Below are positions 40,672 to 50,539 of a stretch of DNA of 64,000 nt, in pieces (the stretch's first letter is position 1; every line of letters starts with the position of its first letter). Position numbers and translations under genes: made by a program. This DNA is from Simmondsia chinensis (Eukaryota > Streptophyta > Magnoliopsida > Caryophyllales > Simmondsiaceae), in assembly GCA_018398585.1 (NCBI GenBank), contig JAGTTD010000011.1, positions 11,761,846 through 11,825,845 on the forward strand, in the 5' to 3' direction. The notes beneath the pieces were generated by a model that did not search any database, had not been told where the DNA came from, and was given only the letters and a program-made list of their open reading frames with translations.

Positions 40672-41124
40672 ATGCAAGAGGACTCAGATGAAGATGAAAT
40701 GGAGATATCAGTGAGGGCTCTGATTAGTATTGGGACTCACAATACAATAAGGATTAGAGGAGAGGCAGGCCGCAAGTCAGTTCTGATTCTGATTGATAGC
40801 GGTAGCACGCAAAGTATTTTAGACCCAAAGATTCTTAAATTGGTGGGTCATGAGCTGATTAAGACCAGTCCTTTGGCTGTAACAATGGCTAATGGGAATT
40901 CCATGTTAACACAAACCAAATGTAAACAATTTAAGTGGGAGATGCAGGGTCATCTATTTGAATATGATTTTAGGGTGCTGAAGTTGGGTGGTTGTGATAT
41001 GGTTCCTGGTGTTGATTGGATGAAGACCATCAGTCCCCTTATGTTTGATTTTGTCCAATTATCTGTCTCTTTTGAGAGGAATGGTTCAATAGTCAAGCTA
41101 CAGGAGATAATTGAACAAGGATAG
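40672..41124 (+). pseudogene. Gypsy B aspartic protease
   Basis: Open from 40672 to 41124. Contains VLILIDSGSTQSILDPKILK with the intact catalytic DSGS, MANGNSMLTQTKCK, then KLGGCDMVPGVDWMKTI, the usual retropepsin-like fold of plant gypsy elements. It is one of the best preserved domains in the window. It ends in a TAG at 41122, which breaks the polyprotein before RT. Confidence 0.86.
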
Positions 41125-42040
41125 TTGCAAATGCTAAGTGGCAAGAAGCTGCAAGATGTGATTAAGAAGGGGGCTTACCAATGGATTGGCCAACTGTTCT
41201 CAATCAATGTTGAACCTTTAGAGGCTAAGGTGAATTCCATCCCATCTATTTGCAGGTTAATTCAAGACTTTAAAGACCTATTTGAGCAACCTATCAATCT
41301 CCCACCGAAAAGAACCTTGGATCATGCTATTCCCCTTAAGGCCAATTCCAATCCAATTAATCTTCGACCATACAAGTACCCTCATGCACAAAGGATGAAA
41401 TTAGGAGACAAGTGGAGGAGCTTTTGAAAACCAACTTTATTACGCATAGCCATAGCCCTTTTGCTTCTCCTATTATCCTTGTCAAAAAGAAGGATGGTAC
41501 TTCAAGAATGTCCATTGACTATAGAAAATTGAATTCCCTTACAATCAAAGACAAATTCCCAATTCCAATAATTGATGATCTCTTAGATGAACTCCATAGA
41601 TCTCAATACTTCTCTAAACATGATTTATGGCAAGGATATTATCAAATTCGAGTGATGGAACAAGATATACAAAAAATTGCCTTTAGAACCCATCATGGAC
41701 ACTATGAATTTGTGGTTATACCATTTTGTTTATCAAATGCTCCTACCACATTCCAAGCATTAATGAATTCCATCTTTAAACCATTCTTGAGAGAATTTGT
41801 CCTAGTCTTTCTTGATGATATATTAGTCGATAGCCCTTCTTTGGATTTCATTGTGGCACACCTTTACCAAGTCTTTGAGACCATGTGCAAACACAAACTA
41901 TTTGCTAAACTCTCTAAGTGTTCCTTTGCTCAACCTCAAGTGGAGTATTTAGGCCATGTAATTTCTTGCAATGGGGTAGCAACCAATGCCAACAAGGTCC
42001 AAGCTATGACGCAGTGTCCAGTCCCTACATCTCTTAAGCA
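41125..42040 (+). pseudogene. Gypsy B reverse transcriptase
   Basis: The lead-in ends with DHAIPLKANSNPINLRPYKY; a shift near 41400 leads to the long open frame 41412-42446. RT blocks: [55 protein letters not shown] (catalytic D), HGHYEFVVIPFCLSNAPTTF, VLVFLDDILVDSPS (DD intact, ~41813-41830), [20 protein letters not shown]. The catalytic residues are all present, so this RT core is nearly intact. Confidence 0.9.
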
Positions 42041-42600
42041 ATTGAGGAGATTCTTGGGCTTGACCGGATATTACAGAAAGTTTGTGTGTGTGTATGGGGT
42101 TATAGCTAATCGTCTAACTGATCTTCTCAAGAAGGATGCATTTGTGTGGTCTGAATCAACTGAAGAAGCATTTGAAAGTCTTAAAGAAGCTATGTGCTCG
42201 GCTCCAATTTTAGTAATGCTACATTCTAGTATTCCCTTCATCAAAGAAACAGATACTAGCAAGAAAAAAGTGGGAGCTGTGTTGTCACAAAAAGGAAGAC
42301 CTGTGGCTTATCTTGGCCCATCTCATAGCCCAAAGCACTTGAGTTTATTGATCTACGAGAAGGAATACTTAGCAATCCTCATGGCAATGCAGAAATGGAG
42401 ACACTATCTTGAAGGCAATCACTTTATAATTAGGACTGATCATTAAAGCCTTAAGTATCTGTTAGAGCAAAAGATTACAACAAAAGTCCAACATAAAGGC
42501 CTTATGAAGATGTTGGGTTTGGACTATTCGATTGAGTACTTCCAGGGCAAAGGAAATCTAGTAGTAGACGCATTGTCAAGGAAGGAAGAAGAGGTGGAAT
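42041..42600 (+). pseudogene. Gypsy B RNase H
   Basis: Connection LRRFLGLTGYYRKFV, then KETDTSKKKVGAVLSQKGRP, YEKEYLAILMAMQKWRHYLE, RTDH followed by a TAA in place of the Q of TDHQSL (a C-to-T change), SLKYLLEQKITTKVQHKGLM, and VVDALSRKEEE. Apart from that stop, the catalytic acidic residues remain, unlike in G. Confidence 0.88.
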
Positions 42601-43630
42601 CAGCTTCTTGTAAAGCTATCTCGGTAGTTTTGCCTTCTTGGATGGAGGAATTTCACTTTTCCCATGCAGTGGATAGTTTTACTAAGGATCACTTCACAAC
42701 TTTCGGCATCAAAAGTGCTTCTGCTAAAGCTTCTGATGTTTCTATAAGCCATGGAATTGTGCGCGTGAAAGGAAGGGTGTACATTGGTTCTGCCACTGAC
42801 TTGAGGAAGCAAGTCATTTTGTCCTCCCATGCTTCATCTTGGGGAGGACATTCAGGAATTGAAGGCACTTATCAAAGGCTTAAGCAATTTTTCCATTGGA
42901 AAGGTATGGAGAAGGAGGTTGTGGAGTGCATTCGAGTGTGTGAGGTGTGTCAGCAAACCAAAAGTGATCATGTGCCTTATCAAGGGTTACTTCAACCCTT
43001 ATCAATACTGAAGAGAGCTTGGCAAACACATTAGTGTGGATTTTATAGAAGGCTTGCCTAAGTCAAAAGGAAAGGAGATAATTCGGGTTGTGGTGAATCG
43101 TTTCACAAAATTCAGTCATTTTCTTGCTCTCAATCATCTATTACAGCTGAATGCCTTGCCAAATTGTTCTTGGATAACATATACAAGCTTCATGGCTTAC
43201 CTCAGTCAATTATCTCAGAGAGGTACAGGTTGTTCACCGGTGATTTATGGTGTGAATTGTTCTTTTTGATGGGCTCTTCTCTTTCTCTAAGCTTTTCTTA
43301 TCATATTCAAATAGATGGTTAAGCTAAAAGAGTAAATCAATGTGTTGAGCAATATTTGAGAGGCATGACATTCCTTCAACCAAAGCACTAGAAGAGGTGG
43401 CTGCCTCTAGCAAAGTTCTGGTACAATACCCATGCCCATTCTTCATTAGGGACAACAGCATTCAAAACCCTCTATGAATATAATCCACCATTTCCTATTG
43501 TTTCACAAGGCAGTACATCTTCTATGGAGGAAGTGAATGACTTGTTGCAACAAAGGAAGCAATTGGTTCGCAACTCAAAGACAACTCGCAAGTAGCTCAG
43601 TCGAGGATGAAATTTTTTGCTGGTAGGAAG
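42601..43630 (+). pseudogene. Gypsy B integrase, N-terminal and core piece
   Basis: GGHSGIEGTYQRLKQFFHWK and CIRVCEVCQQTKSDH form the zinc-binding N-terminus (open at 42504-43034). The core begins VDFIEGLPKSKGKEI with the first D; the second-D region (about 43200-43250) is shifted, and the E region near 43320 reads in another frame (VNQCVEQYLRGM). The C-terminal part runs to SRMKFFAG.R near 43625, where element C is inserted. Confidence 0.85.
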
Positions 43631-43635
43631 AGATC

Positions 43636-43974
43636 TGTCATGACCCGGGATTAGATTTAAGCACTAAGAAGTCATTGATTGCAATAAAGTAGTTTAAGTT
43701 CTTGGTATTAGTCTAATTAGTACTTCCATTAGGGGAAATTTTTGTTCACTTGTGTAAGTCAAGTGAAGATGTTTAGAAGCAAGGTATGGTTCATATTCAA
43801 GATGTAGTATAAATAGGGTACTTAGCTTATAATGAGGATTATCAAATGAAAATCAAATTTATTCTTCTTCTCTTATCTCAATTTCTTCGATAATTCCGAT
43901 CTCTTTCCCTTCTTCTCTCACCTAAACTCTATCCTATCCTTGGTCATGACTCGAGTTTGATCTCGGTCATGACA
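43636..43974 (+). repeat. Element C 5' LTR (339 bp) and PBS
   Basis: TATAAATA at 43808-43815. Terminal hairpin TCATGACTCGAG-tttgat-CTCGGTCATGA (43944-43972). PBS at 43977-43988 has one mismatch to the initiator-Met site. The leader 43989-44663 resembles those of E and D (GAATTTGATTTAGT..., GAGTTTATATTATGTCAA) and has no gene. Confidence 0.92.
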
Positions 43975-44663
43975 ATTGGCATCAGAGCTGGGTTTATCAA
44001 GCTCTTAATCCCAAAAAATTCAAAATTGATTTGTTGTTACTGTGCAAGGACTTTAGATGCTTTGAATTTGATTTAGTAACTAAATTGAGTTTATATTATG
44101 TCAACCTTTAGTGCTGGTGGCAAACAATCAACAAAAAAAAAAAAAAAAAGTGATGGTGCTGAATTTAGCTCAATTTTAACTGATCAAAGCTCAATTGTTG
44201 CTACCGGATCAACTTGATCAAGCCCAGTTCAGATCGTGTAGATCAGGTTCTATTATGGTGGTGTTTGATCAAGAATTGTGCTTAAACAGCTGGAATTTCA
44301 GTTCCTGCTGCATCTGAAGCTTGATATTGCAGCTCCAACTTGCGTTGGATCAAGATTTCGTGTAAACTGCCCAGATTCTCAAACATCGCTGCAACGGTAA
44401 CTGATTCTGATTGTCAGGTTTGGTTCGATCATGAATTTAGTTCAAAAAACCATGTTGTGCCACGGGTTGTTTGCTGAATCTGTTTGGTATTACTGAAATT
44501 ACAAGTGAACTAGGGTTTAAAACATCAAATTCTTGATAGTATTGCTATTCTTTAGTTCATATAGGCTGGAAATTGCATTTGTTGGAATGAAACCCTAACC
44601 ATTGTCCTGGAATTGAGTTCGATAGTTCATTCTAGCTGTTGTTTCCCCGAGTTTAGCTGAATT

Positions 44664-45269
44664 GTGTTTGAATTTGGCATTCTGGTTGCTAAAGCGGTAC
44701 CTAAAATTGTTAGAAGGCACCTTGAATATGAGGTTGTGTCCAAAATGTTACAATACGGCATGCCAAAATGGCTCGATTCAGTTTCGGTTCAAGATAAATC
44801 TTCTAATGATGCTAGACTATTAGTTAAAGTCTTGAAGCCGCTTTACCATATAGAAGAGGATACTCTCTATCAAGTGTTTTGGCCGTATGGTCCTCTTAAA
44901 AGTATTGAGGTGGTCTCATCTTCCATCATTGAGGTTACAACTGATATTAGCATTTATGCGGGAAGGAGTGCCGACTCAGCTTTGAACTCATTACACGGGA
45001 GAAACATATATGATGGATGTTGTGTTCTGGACATTAACTACTTCAAGAGAATGGAGCAAGAAATTGAGCACAAAGGAACTGGTAGTGCAACACATCATAT
45101 GAATAAGGCAACTTTGCATTCGTTAGATCAAGTTGAATTGGTACAGCAGCAACTTGTCCTGAAATGTCAAGATGAGGTTGAGGAAGCAGCAGTGGTTGAT
45201 GTTGCAGCAGAACAACTTGTGTTTGATCCTTCATCACTACAGGTAAATGATTTAACAGAGGGTGGCTAA
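44664..45269 (+). CDS. PTB-like RNA-recognition-motif protein encoded in element C
   Basis: 201 codons, uninterrupted. Residues ~47-123 form one RRM of polypyrimidine-tract-binding (PTB/hnRNP-I) type: RLLVKVLKPLYHIEEDTLYQ, VFWPYGPLKSIEVV, ADSALNSLHGRNIYDGCCVL then DINY. The GRNIYDGCC..LDI end is characteristic of plant PTB homologues, whose RRMs bind pyrimidine-rich RNA and control splicing. The rest is not recognised: residues 1-46 are basic/hydrophobic, and the tail is Q/V/E-rich (HSLDQVELVQQQ) and shared with D. It lies between leader and other element C modules, so it is part of the mobile element, probably a captured host exon. The central strand (SSSIIEVTTDIS) has lost the usual RNP-like pattern, so RNA binding is uncertain. 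Start: first ATG of the open frame, not otherwise supported. Confidence 0.7.
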   Translation: MFEFGILVAKAVPKIVRRHLEYEVVSKMLQYGMPKWLDSVSVQDKSSNDARLLVKVLKPLYHIEEDTLYQVFWPYGPLKSIEVVSSSIIEVTTDISIYAGRSADSALNSLHGRNIYDGCCVLDINYFKRMEQEIEHKGTGSATHHMNKATLHSLDQVELVQQQLVLKCQDEVEEAAVVDVAAEQLVFDPSSLQVNDLTEGG

Positions 45270-45347
45270 AATGATGCAATAGAGATTGATTCGCAGCAGA
45301 TTAAGAGGCTTGAGGTTGAGAAATCTGTTCAGGCAAGTGTTAATGAT

Positions 45348-45683
45348 TTGGAATTTCATGTCAAGGGCACACTAGTACTTGGAAAGGAAACAAATCAAGT
45401 GAACCCAAGGCCTTTTGATCTAAGGAAGGAGAAGTCTGATAGGGAATTAGAACCTAATCAACAATCACATCAGAAATGTGAGCTGCACACATCTGGTGTG
45501 GTTGATGTTAGCTTGAATATGGAAACTACGGCAGCAAAATCAGCACATCAGAATGTCCTGATTGCAGTACACTTAAATTCTGTTAAGGGCTGGTTAGTTA
45601 CTACTGCAGATCAACCTATTCAGCTAGAGAATTTGAAATATCGAGCTATGAGCAATCAAGGGAAACTTAAGCAAATGCAATAG
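45348..45683 (+). CDS. Element C open frame 2, module shared with D
   Basis: 111 codons. ETNQVNPRPFDLRKEKSDRE matches D near 23950-23990. LNSVKGWLVTTADQPIQLEN recurs in the same element at 46305-46365 (LDSVKQLVDTAADQAIQLGN), an internal repeat about 730 bp apart. No known domain. It follows the RRM frame after one stop and a phase change; both may be pieces of one former long frame. Confidence 0.45.
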   Translation: MEFHVKGTLVLGKETNQVNPRPFDLRKEKSDRELEPNQQSHQKCELHTSGVVDVSLNMETTAAKSAHQNVLIAVHLNSVKGWLVTTADQPIQLENLKYRAMSNQGKLKQMQ

Positions 45684-46292
45684 AGGAAGGAGCAGAACTC
45701 AACTGACAGGGTTAGATTCGATTGGAAATTAGGTGCTGCATCTGTAAAGCAAGAAGTTAACATCACACCATGCTTTGAGACTCATAATAAGCTTGGTAGG
45801 GCTGAATTTTAGAAGTTTCAGAAGCTCAACCCTGCAATGGCAGCACCAATTTAGAATGAAAGTGAGCTATTGCAAGTGTTAGGGCCATTAAATGTTGTAG
45901 CCAAGGAATTCCAAGTGTACGTTGAAGTCGTGAGCATTAGGAAGTTGTGTTTAAAGTTCACATTACAGTAAGGAGTTCAGATCAAATTGGTAGTGCATTT
46001 AAATCACAAGAAGTGTTATTCAAGCAAGAGATTAAGTGCAAAAGAAAAGCCAATTTGGGTCTACAATTGAAGGCCTACTGATTTTCTTCTTCTCAAGTCC
46101 AATAAGATGGTTCTTGACAAGTGCTTCATGCTCTAGAATTTGAGACTGAGGTAGCCTAAGATGGTGTTGTGGTCAATTGATCGATTGGGAGCATATTCTT
46201 GGATTAACAAGATGTTGAAGAAGGCAAGGAGAATGAAAAGGGTTACCAACTGTGTTGCAAGTTAAGATAGGAATCAGGATGATTCTGTTTCA
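45684..46292 (+). pseudogene. Element C degenerate interior with D-like module
   Basis: Stop-rich. Readable pieces VEVVSIRKLCLKF, NHKKCYSSKRLSAKEKPIW and PKMVLWSIDRLGAYSWINKM parallel the open frame b of D (23015-23509). The function is unknown, but the parallel shows an ancestral shared segment. Confidence 0.5.
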
Positions 46293-46877
46293 GTGCAACT
46301 AGATTCAGTGAAGCAGCTAGTAGATACTGCTGCAGATCAGGCTATTCAGTTGGGAAATGTGCATGATTTGATCCCAATGCAGGCACAAATGAGTAGAGTT
46401 GATGTTCATACATCTAAGAACACTAACAACAGGCCCCCTGACCAAGGGAAATTGGGGCTGACTATTAACTGCAGAAGGGGAAAGTTCAGCAGAGAAATTG
46501 TGTTACTAGGCAAAGTTGCTGAGTCAGCTCAATTGTGGAACCAAGGGAGGGAAATAATTCAGTCCAAGAGCAGCTCTAAGGTGAAGTTTAAGGAGAGGAA
46601 GTTCCAAAGGATTGGATACAAAGACAACCAAGGGAAAATCTTTGCAAGTTTTGTTGTGGTTAAGCAAGTTCTGATGGGTTCTAGCACTGAAATAGCAGGG
46701 AAGTTTGGAGAAGAATTAGATGTTTGTGTTAGCCAAGCTATGAGTATGGAGCATCTTCCTAAAGTCCAAGCTAATGTAAGACCTCCTAAACTTCTTAGGG
46801 AAGAACATGAATTGAGAGGAGCAAAAGCTTTGATTGAGGAGCAAAAAAAAGAGAATACGATCTTATTTAGTAGTTGA
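46293..46877 (+). CDS. Element C open frame 3, unknown
   Basis: 194 codons. Starts with the repeated module LDSVKQLVDTAADQAIQLGN. Middle is basic (INCRRGKFSREIV, KSSSKVKFKERKFQRIGYKD). The end carries EELDVCVSQAMSMEHLPKVQ then ANV, shared with D frame c. Not recognised outside these elements. Overlaps frame 4 by about 45 bases in another phase, near a run of eight A (46844-46851), a likely slippage or indel site. Confidence 0.45.
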   Translation: MQLDSVKQLVDTAADQAIQLGNVHDLIPMQAQMSRVDVHTSKNTNNRPPDQGKLGLTINCRRGKFSREIVLLGKVAESAQLWNQGREIIQSKSSSKVKFKERKFQRIGYKDNQGKIFASFVVVKQVLMGSSTEIAGKFGEELDVCVSQAMSMEHLPKVQANVRPPKLLREEHELRGAKALIEEQKKENTILFSS

Positions 46878-47505
46878 TGAAGTTGAGCAGTTTCTCAAGA
46901 CTGAATCTGATGGAATCAGTGAGGTTCAAACCGTTTCACCTCTCACTCCACCTGAAGTCTTGGTCGCAGCAGCACATGGAGAGTTAGTTGTAGCAATTAC
47001 CACTCCAATTCAATGTGAAGCTGAGGAATTACCACTGGTGATGCTTAAGGAAATGGTCATTCTAGGAAATCTGGAAGCTTGGCTTCTCAAGTGGCTCTTG
47101 TGCAATTCTATTATACTTTGGCAAGAGACATTGGTGGTAGTGAATAAACATGAAGATCAACCTGATTTTGAGGAAAAGGAAGTTAGAGCCAAGGAATTTG
47201 AGATGCTCTTGAAATCCAAAGCCAAATCTGGTTTACAGAGAGCAATAAGAGCTGCAGTTTTGGGGTTACTGTTGCAGTGCTCTTGGCCATCAGTGCACTT
47301 TAGCTGCAGAATAGTGTTCTTGGGCTGCACTAGAGTGTGGTTGTTGTGGTATTACAATGCTAAACTTCCTGATGAAATTCTTGAAGACCAACACCAGCAT
47401 TCAGCATCTCAACTTCTTCTGCCCAACATCAATAATAGCAGCAGGACTCCAACATGTAATATCAAGTTTTCAAGCCGCAATTCAGATTCAGATCCTGTTA
47501 TTTAG
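46834..47505 (+). CDS. Element C open frame 4, C-terminal module shared with D
   Basis: 223 codons. PLTPPEVLVAAAHGELVVAI, EMVILGNLEAWLLKWLLCNS, then CSWPSVHFSCRIVFLGCTRV, which matches D frame e. Two W/L-rich stretches could be membrane-associated, but this is weak. It ends about 75 bp before the polypurine tract. No known domain. Confidence 0.45.
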   Translation: MRSKKKRIRSYLVVDEVEQFLKTESDGISEVQTVSPLTPPEVLVAAAHGELVVAITTPIQCEAEELPLVMLKEMVILGNLEAWLLKWLLCNSIILWQETLVVVNKHEDQPDFEEKEVRAKEFEMLLKSKAKSGLQRAIRAAVLGLLLQCSWPSVHFSCRIVFLGCTRVWLLWYYNAKLPDEILEDQHQHSASQLLLPNINNSSRTPTCNIKFSSRNSDSDPVI

Positions 47506-47593
47506 CTCTAATATCTACAACAATAAGGGTTCTTCAAGTCACAACTCCTTACTAAGATTCTTGAGGACAGGAATCTCTAAAGGGGGGGAGTAT

Positions 47594-47930
47594 TGTCATG
47601 GCCCAAGATTAGATTAAGCACTAAGAAGTCATTGATCATAATAAAGTAATTTAAGTTTTTGTATTAGTCTTATTAGTACTTCATTTAGGGGAAATTTTAG
47701 TTCACTTGTATAAGTCAAGTGAAGATTTTTAGAAGCAAGGTATGGTTTATATTTAAGATGTAGTATAAATAGGGTACTTAGCTTGTAAAGGGGATTATTG
47801 AATGAAAATCAAACTTATTCTTCTTCTTTTATCTCAATTTCTTCTATAATTCTCATCTCTTTCCCTTCTTCTCTCACCTAAACTCTATCCTATCCTAGGT
47901 CGTGACTCGAGTTTGATCTCGGTCATGACA
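47594..47930 (+). repeat. Element C 3' LTR (337 bp)
   Basis: TGTCATGGCCCAAG...GGTCATGACA, preceded by TTGAGGACAGGAATCTCTAAAGGGGGGGAGTA. Terminal hairpin retained with CGTGAC in one arm. Confidence 0.92.
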
Positions 47931-48392
47931 AGATCTGATAGGTCTTTTCAAGTTCAGGATTTAGTTTACTTAAAGCTTCAGCCTTATAGGAAATCATTAG
48001 TGGCTGTGCGCAAGAATGTCAAGTTGTGTGCTCGCTATTTTTGTCCTTACAAAATACTAGAGAAACTGGGAAATGTTGCTTACATATTGGAGTTTCCACC
48101 TGAAGCTTATGTCCATCCTATGTTCCATGTCTCACTGTTGAAGAAACACATAGCTACTTATGCAGATTGTTCATCCATATCACCTACAACTGCTTCCAAT
48201 AGCATGATTCTACAAGAACCTTTGGCTATCCTTGCTTCTCGAACAAGTCAGAAGCAAGGCAAGTTGAACAAGTGCTTATCCATCGGTGTAATCTTAGACA
48301 GGAAGATGCATCATAGGATGATGCATTATGGGAAGATTTGAGCTTCATCAAGTGCCAATTTCCTTCTTTTCATTCTTGAGACAAGAATGTTT
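47931..48392 (+). pseudogene. Gypsy B integrase C-terminus and chromodomain-like tail
   Basis: Resumes after element C: RSFQVQDLVYLKLQPYRKSL, VRKNVKLCARYFCPYKILEK, HPMFHVSLLKKHI, then a short linker. In a shifted frame near 48310-48370 it reads DDALWEDLSFIKCQFPSF, the end of a chromodomain-like tail as in G. Open at 47913-48341, where the first codons belong to the LTR of C. Confidence 0.83.
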
Positions 48393-48408
48393 TCATAAGA
48401 GGAAGTAT

Positions 48409-48668
48409 TGTCACGATTGTGGCCTATTCTTTTGTTAGTTGTTTTGAGTGGGAATGTTAGTAAGGTATTGAAGTAAGCATTGTATTAGTTAGATATTTTG
48501 TATGTTTTTGCCGCCTAAAATCCTAGAGTTGTATAAGTAGTTGATTCATTGATTGTAAGAGGTATCCAAATAAATGAAAATATCTTCTCTTCTCATTTAA
48601 TTCTCTCAATTCTTCCTCATCTCATATTCTCACTCCTAAAAGATCTAAGATCTTCTTAGATCATAATA
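48409..48668 (+). repeat. Gypsy B 3' LTR (~260 bp)
   Basis: TGTCACGATTGTGG... preceded by AAGAGGAAGTAT. Ends in hairpin ATCTAAGA-tct-TCTTAGAT (48643-48661) and CATAATA. The 5' partner is outside the window, so the right end is placed by analogy. Confidence 0.7.
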
Positions 48669-50539
48669 ATCAATTCTCGCCACATTTCTGGTTCATTTAA
48701 TCTTGGTTGATAGCTGCTAGAGTTTCAATTTGTTCAAAACTTGATCAAGTGAATATTTATGACAAGTTTAATCAATTAAACTCCAAAGGAATTAATCTTC
48801 ATAATAGCTCCACGCTAATGGGTTTCTAAGTGGATCAAATTTCATCACTATTTCCAGTATAACTAATCTACACTTGAGTGCACTCCCATTACGATTTTTA
48901 GTTCCCCTAAACCATCAAAGTCAAATTCTCACCATAATTTCGTTTTTTGAAGCCTTCGATTGCAAACTACTTGTATGTCCTCTGACAAGGGAACAATTTT
49001 TAGTGTTGGTAGAAGTTTAGCTCTTAAAATTTCTATATATTCTGATAGTTATTCTCATCAGAGCTTTAATGTTGGTACTGACTTCCATGCTGCATTATGG
49101 CCAAAATTCTAAATTAATAAAAACCAAACAAGCTTGAGGTCATGAAATCTATGTTTAACCAAGGGTAAGCTGAGAATGATATAAGGAATGTGAAAATGAT
49201 GGATTTAAAGGATAAAACTAGGAAAGGTAAAGACGTTAAATTCAAAGTTGCTTAATAAACTATCTTATACTGAGATGTGCGAAGGTTTATTAACAATAGA
49301 GGTTCCTCTCACAATGTTCAGAAAAAGCACATAGGTTGATGTATGAATTCATAGGGGTTTTTATAAATTTGAAGAAAACAGACTTGTGGGATTTGAATTT
49401 AGTAACAAGTTCCAAGTATTCCAAATATGTGATATTGAGAAAGTTGACAATCACTATGTGCCGTTATCTTATATTGTTTTCAATAAGGATTTGCTTCATA
49501 GGATTCCAGTATGGATAGACATGAAACTTCTTATAGCTACACTAAGGGGTGATAGTCTGACCAAATCATTGGAACCCATAATATTAGGTGAATAAACTAG
49601 TTGTAAGTTTCATCTTCAAGAGCGATTAAGCGCATAAAGAATAAGTGAATCCACTTACTCGTCATATGATAAGACAGATAGTATTTTCACTCACCGATAA
49701 TCATTTCCTACATACTCACCATTGCCTATGGGCTATTAACTATGTCTGCTTAGGCTCAACCATCATGGTAGATGTTTAAGGATTAGAGTCGTCATCACCT
49801 CCCGAAATTTGGAAAAATTACACTCATCGATTGACCAACTATTGTAAAAGCATGTCTACGTTTTTAGGCTCTTATATTAAGCAATTAAGCTACTCATCTA
49901 TAATGTATTCTTCTCGTAAAGATCCATACTTCCCTAGGTCTTTATTCATGAATCATTAAGTCAACAATAAGATGTAACAATTCCACATGCGGCTCCAAAT
50001 GCAAAACGACTCAAGACATGATTATAATCTAAGACCAAGACACAAGTGCGAATAAAAAGGCATACATGGACTTATAGCATGGCGACTAAAATTGCATGAT
50101 CCATTCCAAGAACTTTATCTAGGCGTATAAGAGGCCCTATAACCTCCAAAGCATGCCCACTTGATCTCGTAATTATACTTAGTCTTTTCAATACGATCAG
50201 TCCATTTACAACTAATCCAACTACTTCGCGAATTTCTCATCCGCATATTTTATATACTTACAAGGCAACCCCTAAGCAAACGCTTCATCAAATATGAGAA
50301 CAAGACGTCATTATCACCCATAAAATCTTAACTACCAACCATGTGGCAATGTGTCCGTTATTCTCTTGCAAAGCACTAGCAAAAGTTACTCACCATGTTC
50401 GACCTACTTGATAAGCTGCGTTATATTGCCATCCCTCGAGATTGGATGTCGCTATACACTAAGCACTTTTGGGTGATATCAAGCCAACAATGAGTTCAAA
50501 ACAAATACCATTTCTTAAGTGGTGAGGGCTGAGAGAGTT
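48669..50539 (+). other. Unassigned 1.9 kb stretch
   Basis: No retroelement protein block recognised. A 69-codon frame at 49386-49595 (FSNKFQVFQICDIEKVDNHY, then RIPVWIDMKLLIATLRGDSL) has a protein-like composition and may be the end of a decayed larger frame. Around it are stops in all frames. It could be the target DNA into which gypsy B inserted, or an old unclassified element. Confidence 0.35.

Larger units (their letters stand above)
43636..47930 (+). mobile_element. Element C, non-autonomous LTR element carrying a PTB-like RRM
   Basis: LTRs 43636-43974 and 47594-47930 (TGTCATGACC...GGTCATGACA), PBS 43977-43988 (TGGCATCAGAGC), polypurine tract AAAGGGGGGGAGTA near 47579. TSD AGATC exact (43631-43635, 47931-47935). 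The 3.6 kb interior has no gag, protease, RT or integrase; it holds a frame with an RNA-recognition motif and other frames sharing modules with D. LTR ends, leader and polypurine tail tie it to D and E. The two LTRs differ at about thirty positions by eye. Confidence 0.92.
39222..48668 (+). mobile_element. Gypsy element B, chromovirus type (5' end outside window)
   Basis: Host of copia A, solo LTR S and element C. Visible parts: gag from the middle, protease, RT, RNase H, integrase, chromodomain-like tail and 3' LTR (48409-48668). Protein blocks are very like those of G but the LTR is of a different family. Its 5' LTR and gag start must lie left of the window beyond A. Confidence 0.88.

Noticed and set aside
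44664..45269. Ordinary host PTB gene
   Set aside because: Only one RRM, no introns or other PTB domains, and it lies inside an LTR element with exact TSD AGATC, between leader and modules shared with element D.
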